From assembly GCA_964036665.1 (NCBI GenBank), contig OZ038527.1:10757835-10821834 (forward strand): a stretch of 64,000 bases of DNA. The letters are read 5' to 3'. Below, in pieces: positions 35,801 through 46,000 of the stretch. The notes under the pieces are model-generated. The model was not told the DNA's origin, made no database searches, and worked only from the letters and a program-made list of their open reading frames with translations. The DNA comes from Gordius sp. MW1. Its lineage: Eukaryota; Nematomorpha; Gordioida; Gordea; Gordiidae. A program made the position numbers and the translations under genes. The first letter of the stretch is position 1; each line of letters starts with the position of its first letter.

Positions 35801-36408
35801 ATTTTAGTTTATCGCAATTTTTTAATATCGCCTAGGTTGAGGAGATTTATTCAAATAAATGGCCGATGACATTAAAGAGTTTAGCTAAATACATAAGCTA
35901 AAATTATGTCCCGATAATACTTGCAGTGCATCTTGGACCATATTAACTCTTTTGCTAGTTCTCACCCGGACCATAAATTTTTTTAGTGTAAAAATCCTGG
36001 AGCTGGTCGGGCTAAAAACATACAATTTTGCAAGCTCTAGACCTGACAAAAGAAAAGGTTAGCACTGCGCACATAATATGCTGGTCTAAGATATTAACTT
36101 TGTGATTACATCCAGCCCTTTGACAAATAATTCTGCTGAACATATGTTTTTGGTATTTACCCTACTCGTCCAGATTTTATGGTAAATGAGGATAAAAGTG
36201 CAAAAAATGGTCTTTTTAATGTTTTTGAGGCTATATTCCCACGCCATTAAAATCTGTTCTAATATTAATTATATAGTCCTGTAGCTCATTTTTGTTCTAG
36301 AGGATAATTTTGTTTCATTTTTACTTTTATTTTACCTGCGTTCATCTGAGCCCTCTCCCAGCCTTAACCTCCTCCCCCCCTCCTATGTCTAAGAAAACAG
36401 AGTACATA
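35801..36408. other. AT-rich stretch, nothing recognised
   Basis: No open frame or repeat terminus could be supported here apart from a C-rich run near 36370. Confidence 0.35.
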
Positions 36409-36416
36409 GTGCTTAT

Positions 36417-38949
36417 TAGAGCCCTGCACGGGTGACCCGAAACCCGACCCGATCGGGTTGAAAATTTTAAAATGCTTTTGGGTCGGGTTCGGGTTGAAAA
36501 TTTTAAAAACTTTCGGGTCGGATTAGATTTGGGTTGAAAAATTTTAAACTCGGGTCGGGTCCGGGTCGGGTTGAACGTTAAATTTTATATTGAATAATAG
36601 ACATGTCTTTTAAATTAATGCTATTTTATATAACATTTTAAAATTAATATCGAAATGTATGATTAATTTATCTCATACATTCATTTAAATTAATTTCTTA
36701 TAAGTTATAACTGAATTTAGGAATTGCGCATTTTTAAACTCAGAAAAGTAAAATATCTTGATGGATGCTAAATTATAATAAACATGTAATTGATATCACA
36801 AAACTTATGATTTTCTTAATTCCCATTTTTCTTTTTTAAATATTAATGAACTTGTTTTATCGCTTAACTTATACACTAGAATAAAATTAATTTATCATAT
36901 TTTACAAACATGATTTAAAAAATAAGAGTTTTCGAAATAATAATCAAATTTTATCCTTTCATTTTCGCACAATATTGCCACAACCCTTATTGGCCTTAAA
37001 ATCAAAATTGCCTGATAATACAGACAAACTCATTTTAATTAGAATATAAGCATTTTATATGTGAAAAAATTGCGGGTTCGTTAATATTTTGAAGAAAATA
37101 TAACCACAAAGGAGTGCCGCAATTAACTTAAAAGTATACTCTAATTAGCCATTTATAGGCAATTTTAATTAGAGACAAAATTAATTTAATATTAACATGT
37201 TGCGTCAATTAGAAGTCTGCATGGGCCGAAATTTTAGGTTCATACCCGGCCCATACCCGCACAAATATTATTTTTTTGGCCCGCACCCGGCCCGCAAAAA
37301 AATTCCAAAAATTGCGCCGCATCAGGCCCGCACGATTAAAAACAAGTCTACGCTGTTTCAAAATTTTTATTTGTTTAAAACCTATTTTGTATTGTTCATC
37401 TATAGCATATAAAATCGGTTTCAATTAAAAATTACAATTTAATATTGTCATTTAAAAATAAAAGACTATCTATACTATCAGGCAAAATTTCGTTCTTCTC
37501 TGTTTTATTGACAAAAACTGACTAGCTAATATAGTTAAGTTTGATAACATAAGTTGGTGTTCTTTTTACCATTAAATTACAACTAGCTGAGCATCCTCTT
37601 TAATTAAAGTTGTATCAACTTCGTTGAAATCTTCAATTTTTTCCGTTTAATCATCGTCCCAAATAGAAAATAGATAATTGCTTAGGGTTACACGAGCTGG
37701 ATTACGCATAGTTGGACGACTTATGCAATAAGAGCCAGGCATGAATTTCTTTAAACATTTTGTTACCCGAGTAGCATTTTCAACGTGCGAAACTAAGAAA
37801 CAAGTAAGGTTGATAATCGATATTAAAATTTGAAATTAGCATAGTTTGGGCTCTTGACTTCAATTTATAGATAGATCTTTAGATCAATGTATAAAATGGT
37901 ATATTTTATAGAGGTTGCTGTCTAATCCGCTTCTAACTCGATGCTTGCCTTTTCAAAAGATGAAAGATTGAAATACCTTCAAGTATTTCCATTACACATA
38001 AAAAATGGCTATTTAATCATACATTTCATGCAAACCTTTTCACATTATGATTTTTCCACCAGATTGTTGTTTGGAAAAATAAAATTTTTTATCATTAAGC
38101 TAATAAGTGCATTTTTTTGTTTCTATATTATTAATAGAGTATAAAGTTAAATTAATTCAATTTTTTTCACTTTTCAAAGCCCAAGCCCGGCCCGCACTTA
38201 TTTTATAGCTCTATTTGAGGCCCAGCCCGCCCGCGGGCCGGGCTTGGGCCTGCGGGCCGCGGGTTGGCCATGCCCATGCAGACCTCTAGCGTCAATTACT
38301 ATTTTGCTCGCGGCGTATTACTTATGTCTTAAAACTTAATTTACTCTTCTTCATCAATCTTCCAACTCTTTTCTTTTCCCTCACTTTATTATATAACTTT
38401 CAAAGAGTCTCCCCTCCCAAAAAATTTGTTAATTTCGTATAAACTCCGTTTTTACCCAGCGGAATATTTGTTTCGTCAATTACTATTTTGCTCGCTGCCT
38501 ATTACTTATGTCTTGAAAGTTGAAACTTAATTGACTCATTTACATTACCTTACTACTTCGCGACGTTAATTGACCAATAACAAATACCTCGCGAATTCGC
38601 CACTATATGTAATAGATTTATTCAATTAATTCGCGATTATATAAAGGAGTTTAAAACACTTCTTACTAACTTACTTTTCTCGCAAACGTTTTTCTTTTAT
38701 TTGGATATTTAATAAAGTACTTATTACTTTATAACCTGGTATTCACTTCCCGATAAACATGTGACCTGAAAATGATAGACATATTACGTTTCGCCTTTTT
38801 TGGGAGATAATATTTTGTTGCCATTTAAAACCATTAAAATCAATTTTACAAAATTAACTTTTTTTAATTTTCGGGTCGGGTCGGGTTCGGGTTTAACAAG
38901 CTTTAGGGTCGGGTCGGGTTCGGGTTGTAAAAAGCTTTGCAGGGGTCTA
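36417..38949. mobile_element. hAT-like element with GGGTCGGGTTC-rich ends
   Basis: The left end is TAGAGCCCTGCACGGG and the inverted right end is TAGACCCCTGCAAAGC. The 8-bp target repeat gtgcttat is perfect (36409-36416 and 38950-38957). GGTCGGGTTCGGGTT variants fill about 150 bp at the left end and about 70 bp at the right. No transposase was recognised. A second element (37210-38288) is nested inside. Confidence 0.9.
37210..38288. mobile_element. Nested hAT-like element with CCCGGCCCGC-rich ends
   Basis: The ends are TAGAAGTCTGCATGGGC and, inverted, TAGAGGTCTGCATGGGC. The flanking 8-bp repeat gcgtcaat is perfect at 37202-37209 and 38289-38296. CCCGGCCCGCA variants cluster at both ends. The interior is AT-rich with no coding. 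It inserted after the element that surrounds it. Confidence 0.9.
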
Positions 38950-38957
38950 GTGCTTAT

Positions 38958-39464
38958 GCAATGTTTACCAACACATCACTCTCTCCCTTCATTTAATCTC
39001 TCTCCAACTCCCACCCGTTCTGGTGTATTAGGCTAGATATGGGGGCGGGAGTGGAAGAGAAGGAGGGTGAGTATGTGAGGGAGAGAGTGATGTGTTAGTA
39101 AATATCGCCTAATCACTATGCACTCTTTTTCCGAGATATAATTTAAGGAATTTAAATGTGGGGAGAGGATTCAGATAAACGCGGATAAAACTAAAAGCAA
39201 ACGTAAAACAAGAAAAGAAAATTATGAACAGGATTATATAATTAATCTTAAAAATAAATTTTAAATTGGTTGGGAATATAGCCTCTAAAAACGTTAAAAA
39301 AGGCCATTTTCCCCACGTTTAAGCTCATTTATCACAAAATCTGAAAAACATAATGTTGTTCAGCGTAAAATTCTCTATCAGAAATTCTCGGGATGTTCAC
39401 ATGCTAATTAGGCAAAACGAAGTGGCTTTACGTTGGTTGCATTTATTGAAGAATTTAACATGGA
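38958..39464. other. Low-coding spacer with a palindromic CT/GA block
   Basis: The segment catcactctctccctt near 38975 recurs inverted as gggagagagtgatgtg near 39080, with gggcgggagtgg and ctcccacccg between. This imperfect palindrome of about 135 bp ends with gtttaccaa and ttagtaaat on its two sides, so it may be a small MITE. Confidence 0.45.
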
Positions 39465-39472
39465 AGCGTGCT

Positions 39473-41417
39473 CAGTGGCGTAGCTAGCCTTTTTGCGAGG
39501 GGGGGGCCGAGTTTTGATTTCACACAAGTGAAAAGGGGTCAAACCATGGGCATAGCTAGGGAGGGGGGCGAAAATTTTTTTATGTTTTGCCCCCCCCCCC
39601 TAATGGATCCTTAAACATTTTCGCCCCCCCCCAATCCAAACCTGGCTACGCCCATGGGTCAAACGCAATTAAAAAAATTTTCCCTCATAAATGTTGGCCA
39701 AACTTAAAATTCCGCTACTCACTTTTTCTTAAAACATCACACTGGTAAGTCTCAAATCCCTAATGTTTATAGGGCATAAAATAAATAAAATTTATTCATA
39801 AATGCATTTTATAGGCAGCATTTATATCGGGAATAAATAACAGCATTTAAAAGCCTTTTAAGGTTAGATCCTAAAAAGGCGAAATTATGACATAAAATAT
39901 AAAGAAACTTAATTGTGAAATCAAAACTCGCTAATGCGAGAATTAGTATTTAAAAGTTATTGTCTCTGATGATATTATAGATTTATTTGCACAAACCCCC
40001 TTTACACCACCAAAAATTTAAAATGAACTAATAAATTTAACCGCTAAAATGATCCTTAAAAATATTCTGTCAAAATTAAATGAATCAAAATTTAAATTAA
40101 TCATTTTGGATGGAAGAGATGGGAGATGCACAGAACAACTCAGTGTTTGTGTAGATTTTGTTGAATCCAATGACACACATAAAGATTTTTTTAAGTATTT
40201 TTATCCCTTGAAAGTTTTGATGCATTAACAATTGCCAATAAAATTTGGGAATTTTTAATTAATATAAATTTAAAAGCAATATGTGCTGCTCATACTTATG
40301 TTTAGGTATCGCTAATAAAGGGGAAAAAATTGTGTAGAAGCCATTTTTCGAAAATCATTGGTTTTATATGTGCATGTGGTACATAAAAAAATGCAAGATA
40401 TGTTAAACAATAAGCGGACAAATAAATTGAATACAGGATGGGAGTTTCGTGAATTTGATAATATTTTAATATAATTTGAAATTGTTAAAAAGTTTAAAAC
40501 GAGTTTAAAAGCCCAAATATTTTTCTTCAAATATTAAAAATAGTCTTTAGATAATAGTAGTTCATTAGGCCTTTTACTCTGTTGCAAATGATTCTATAAT
40601 ATCATCCGAGGTAATAACATCTATAAAGTCATGTTCTAAGCTCAATAAAGCTAAAAAAGATAACCTATGTTGTCTAATTGTGTAACGAGATAAGCTTTAA
40701 TACATTTTAGCAATGAGAACGATCTTTCGCATGAACACGAAGTGTTTGGGATAGTTAAAATTATTTTAATTAAAATAATAAAATTTGGAAACACTATATC
40801 ATTGTATTTTATTCGAAGGCAAAAAATTTTAATAATTTTTGGCCATTATTATATCGGCATCTTGCAGTTCTAACTTATAATGAATAATTACTTATGATAA
40901 AAGAGATTTATCGCAAAAAAAGGGGATGAAGGGTAAGGGTTTAAACCTTCTAAAGACTTTGATAAATTACAATTTATTTTCGAAAATCTTATGTTTATTT
41001 CGGCTATTATTCTATCAATGATAGGATAATACAATTCAATTTCGAAATCAATTAATGAATCGGTAAATTTAAAAAAAGTAAAAAGTGTCCTATTTTTTTG
41101 ATCTTATAGGTAATAATGAAATATCAAAATTGAAGCTAAATCTTTCGCCCTATTATTATAAAGAATGGAATTATGTCGACTCAACAATTTTATAAAATTT
41201 GCATTCTTTATTGTCTTATACAGCATCTTTATTTGTAATAATATAATTAAAAGATTTATTCAAAAACAAATATTTATAATCATCATATTGTCTCTTAATT
41301 AAGATAATTAAAAAAAATGCTTAAGGGGCCGAGGGGCCCAAGATATTTCCCTTGGGGCCCGGTTTTGGCTTATGGGGGGCCTCGTCCCCCGCGCCCCCCC
41401 CCCTATCTACGCCACTG
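39473..41417 (-). mobile_element. hAT transposon, opposed-halves family, copy 3
   Basis: The ends are CAGTGGCGTAGCTAGCC and ATCTACGCCACTG. The flanking repeats agcgtgct (39465-39472) and accgtgct (41418-41425) differ at one base. Orientation is reversed relative to copies 1 and 2. The transposase centre is on the + strand (about 40028-40230, with EQLSVCVDFVESNDTHKDFF), and the decayed dimerisation region is on the - strand (about 40760-40600). Confidence 0.85.
39545..39656. mobile_element. Passenger MITE in hAT copy 3
   Basis: The ends are CATGGGCATAGCTAGG and GGCTACGCCCATG. The perfect 8-bp repeat ggtcaaac lies at 39537-39544 and 39657-39664. That is the reverse complement of the gtttgacc flanking the MITE in copy 1, so the same insertion is shared. 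The interior has long G and C runs. Confidence 0.88.
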
Positions 41418-41701
41418 ACCGTGCTATTTAAAAACTAGACTAACACACGCCTTTCTCTCTCTCTCGTATATTAAACTAGTAATAAAGAAAATAGCGGCTT
41501 TTATCAATTTTTTGTCTTCATTTTTTAAAAAAATAAACCTATAGTAATTTAATTTGTTGTTTAATTTATATATATATAAATACTATTATAAAACATAGCA
41601 ATTAATACTAATTTCTAGTTTCACATAATTTTAACATGAGGGGCATTTAATAAATTTGACCTCTATTAAACAAACACTCCTAAGCTTGTGTGTATTTTTG
41701 A

Positions 41702-42708
41702 TACGCCTCTGGATTTTGAAACGAATATTTTTGGTATTCGATTCGAATTTTATTTAAAAAAACATTCGATTCGAGATTCGTCGAATATTAAAATAAGGAT
41801 TCAAATTGGATTCGAAAATTTTTTTTAGGTTTCGAATTCGATTCATGTTTCTTTAATTACTAAATATCGCATTAATTTATTAATACATTTTAAAATATTT
41901 ATTCATAAAAATACAAAGATTAAATATAAAAATACTAGAGGCGAAAAGGATAAATATTGATTTTCCTGAAACAATGGAGAATTGTTTTTTCTCAATCTTT
42001 GTTTGCTATATAATAAACTTTCACAATTATTCCAGGTCAGGCGCGTAGCCAGGATTTTCACAAGGGGGGGGGGAAGGTAACCTGGCAATTTTTTTTACAA
42101 CACATTTCGACAAAAATTAAATCAAAAATAATTAGATGTATATATTATGTTTCTAGGATTTTATAAGTGTCTTAAACTATAATATTTTAACCCCTTTAAT
42201 TTAGTTTTTAATCAAAAAACAGGGGGGGGGGGAATTCCCCCCCCCCTATTTACGCCACTGTTCCAGGTAGCATAATTCGATGCATTAATATATGTGAAAT
42301 GGTTCCTAACGATTAACTTAGTTATCTTCTTCAGTATCAAAATTATCTAAGTTTAACATACTCTTTATGTAAACAATTCGCATATGAAATTAATTAAAGT
42401 TTTTCACTTATTATTTAGTTTGCGATACTCGCACAACGGGTTATTATCTTGTTTAATTATAAATCTTTAATGTTAAGTATTTAAATTCGCCATATAATGT
42501 TAATTTGACCTAAAATGTTAGCAAAATTATTGAAAATATTTTGGAAGTTGAGCCCATATTATTTATTAAATTTTTTTTTAATTATTTTGAGTAAAATTTA
42601 AATTGAATGATCAATGTAAAAAAATTTGAATCCGAATCTCAACAAGTAATAATCGATTCAAATTTTAGACATTAGGATTCGAATTCTCGAATATTTCCCA
42701 GAGGCGTA
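41702..42708. mobile_element. hAT-like element with GATTCGAA-rich ends
   Basis: The inverted ends are TACGCCTCTGG and CCAGAGGCGTA. The 8-bp target repeat atttttga is perfect (41694-41701 and 42709-42716). Both ends repeat ATTCGATTCGA and TTCGAATTCG variants. No transposase remains, and a MITE (42038-42260) is nested in it. Confidence 0.88.
42038..42260. mobile_element. MITE nested in the GATTCGAA element
   Basis: The ends CAGGCGCGTAGCCAGG and TTACGCCACTG pair as inverted repeats, and the 8-bp repeat ttccaggt is perfect (42030-42037 and 42261-42268). Its end sequence matches the hAT family at 5327, 19126 and 39473, so that family's transposase probably moved it. Confidence 0.9.
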
Positions 42709-43087
42709 ATTTTTGACCTTACGGATTAAGAGTCATCGATTTCTATGTTTAAATTATATAAGACTATTTAACCTATGCTATTAGAATATACTATATTAAG
42801 GTTATATCCTTAACTACTTCTGACACCTTTCTAATACCCATGATGTTATTAAAGAATATCATCTTTATTTGATTAACCATAAGTTAAATCCTAAAAGACA
42901 GACTACTTTATTTTTTTTTAAATGATTACTCTACTTATGTAAGCGAACGCTAAAAATGCACGGCATATTTCAAATTTTCATTGGTTTTCGATTTCCATAA
43001 GTTTAAACACTGGAATAAGTACAATTAACTAATAAAAGTATTTATATAACATATAACCGAGACGTAAAAGGCGTTCAAATAATTGAA

Positions 43088-46000
43088 CTATATCAACTCC
43101 AAATTTTCGATTTCATCGTCGATGTCTTCAAACAAAGATTGGTCTACTTCATCTAATTGGGCACACTTTGTTTCATCAATGTTTTCCAAAAATTCTTCAT
43201 CTTCAAGAAACATTTGATCGGATATGTTCATCATACTGTTCTTTTCAAAAATCTGCTTACCTTTAACAAACATATATAATTATGGCGATAAACATTTTTT
43301 GGATAATTAGTATACCACCATATGTTCTAATAAACAAAAATGATATTATTAAGGTTGGACAAAAATTGGTAAAAATGATAACATATCATGTTGGAAATGA
43401 AGTTAAATAAGCCTTCCCTTCAAGTTCAAACGTCTTTAAACGTCCAGACAGAGCCGTGTGATTGCAAAAAACTCTTGCCACAAAAGTTTTTCGATAACAA
43501 TTATAAATTGTAATATAAAAAGGATTTATTGATCAATTAACCCATTGGACCATATAATTATTGGACAGATTTTTATAAAATTTAAGATCCATGGGTGATT
43601 TTGTACCAAAATAACATATTACAAAATAATCTCACAATCATTTTTAGAGTAGCAATTATTTTAAACAATAGGAGACTGATGTTTGAATGTCTATATAATA
43701 AGCGAAATTTTTATACCATATTCACACTATTTAAAATAATCCCATTGGGGTAGCCGAGGGCGGATGTTCCTTTCCCACCTTAAGCAAATTTATTTGAAAA
43801 TAACTATGTTTATAATTATTAAAAAATATCATTTATACTCCCCTTTCAATTCTAATCCCGGTTACATAGATCTAATATTTTCCAGTATAAAAAATTTGTT
43901 TTGAACATTTATTTGCAACATTTATAAAATAAATCCCCCAAAATATGAAATAAAGGTGTTGAGCAAGCTATTTTGTATGATATTGAACAAAACATATTAA
44001 ATGAAGATCAACATATATGTTAAAGCCTTGTCACAAACGTCACACCTTCTTTGCGTGAGGTTTTTGCCAGGCCAATGTTCTTGTTTATCATACTACACCT
44101 CATATAAACATTATTGGTCCGCCTTAATTATAATGATTTCAACCGCGGAATATTAGCGACCAATAGTAGTGGAGTTACGATCTTGGGTATAAAATTTAAT
44201 AGCGAAATTCCTTTAACGTAATAAGGGTGGGTCGAAGCGAGTCCTTTTAGGCGACTTGTCGTTCCTGGTGCACTTGGTAAGTGTGCTTGCAAGGACGTAG
44301 TTCAATGCGTTGCCAACGTCCCTTGGCTACTGTCGTTCCATATAAACATTAAATTTTGCTATCCTTTTTGCGAAGTACTTGCTAAGATCCTCTTAGAGCT
44401 TTTTTAGTTTTGGTTTTTTTAATCACGTCGCTACGTATTGTGTTTGTCAATCGGATTGGTTTTTTCGACAAATCTTCTAAAAGGGGTCAAGAATTAAAGA
44501 AGTTGCCAATAAATATTGGACTATTTAAAGGAACAAAGCCTATGACCATTTTTTAATAGCACTTCCGAGAAGTACTTTAGCTCTTTGAATAGCTATTCGG
44601 CTTGTTCAAGCACCAAAACATTATTCCAAATCTGGTTGGCTTACCACGTATGAATTGCTTTAAGGTATACCTACTATAATATGGCTCCATGACTCCATGT
44701 AAAGAATATATGGTGGGGTTAGGCTCATTATATTTTCAATTAATATGATCCATCAAAAACACTCATCTTTTTCATGCTTGCATTTTCCAGGTTGCTAGTG
44801 TTATCGGAAAAATGTCGATATTAACAAATAATTTAAAATCTATATCTTGAAATACAATTGCTTCAAGAAGCCCACTTTTAAATATTACGAAGGGTAAGTA
44901 ACGTCCTCTTGGAGTTCCCTTAAGTTTTGTAATAATAAATGGTGTCTAGATTCATCCCCACAGTCATGTATTTATTGATTTAATATTTAACAATTAACCC
45001 ATTTAGGACTATCGTCGTTTATCATAGGCAATTTAGATCATTTTTATTCTTAACCCATTTAGACCTGTGGTATACGTGTATACCACGTTACCATATGTGG
45101 GTATATCGCGTTTTAATGTCCGCGGTATACTTTGATCTTACTTAGATTTATTTAATTTAATGTTAATGTAAAAGGGTTAACGAATGGTTCCGCAATCCTT
45201 ATAATTAAAAAAAAGAAATTGGTCAAAGGAAGGCATTTTTACCGCGGGTTAACCTAGACGCGGAAGTGGCTAATTTTCTTTGACGCTCTCTTTTTTTTAA
45301 TTATTTTTACTTTTTATTATTAACTCAGCCACATCTGTTACTAATCTTTGCAGCCCCGTCTGAAGATTTGCTCGTTCAATCAAGCCCACCACCCAGGGAA
45401 GATTCAACGGCTTTATAAGCGTCATCACACAGCATTACTGCAGTCCTTGAAGATTTTTCCCCAGTCCTTCGAAATTTTTCCCTAACTTTGTATTTTCCCT
45501 AAAACCATTATAATTGTTCCCAACCCCTAAGCTTTCACTCTTTCATTGTAATTTTACGGAACATTAATCATTTTAATTGTAAATCGCCTTTAATTGTAAA
45601 TATTTAGACGTTTTAGCGTAAATAAAGTTATTTTAAATCCTTCGCTCAGCCTTTTTTACCCGCCGGTCATTACAAGACCTACCGTCGTATTTATCATAAG
45701 CAAAATAGACCATTTTTAGTCTAAAAATTTTAATACTTAATGGCCCTTAGATATTATCAAACATAGTTTTTATTGAAGCTTAAAATGTGATCTACCTTCC
45801 TGGTGGATCATTTTTATTGTGTTTCCTTATTCAATGCCTTCTTTAACTCGTAAAAGCAAGTGTAATTCTAGAAATTCGAAAAAACAGAACCTTCCGTAAG
45901 TATTTGTTAATAAAGTTTTATATAAACAATATTTAATTAATTTAATTTGATATATTATTAACCTATAAAAATTTCTCTTTAAAATGATATGTTTTTTATA

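Noticed and set aside
45054-45176. A 123-bp MITE between TTAA sites at 45050 and 45177
   Set aside because: The right TTAA lies inside the solo LTR (45066-45674), whose 5-bp agacc duplication and TG...CA ends explain the region better.
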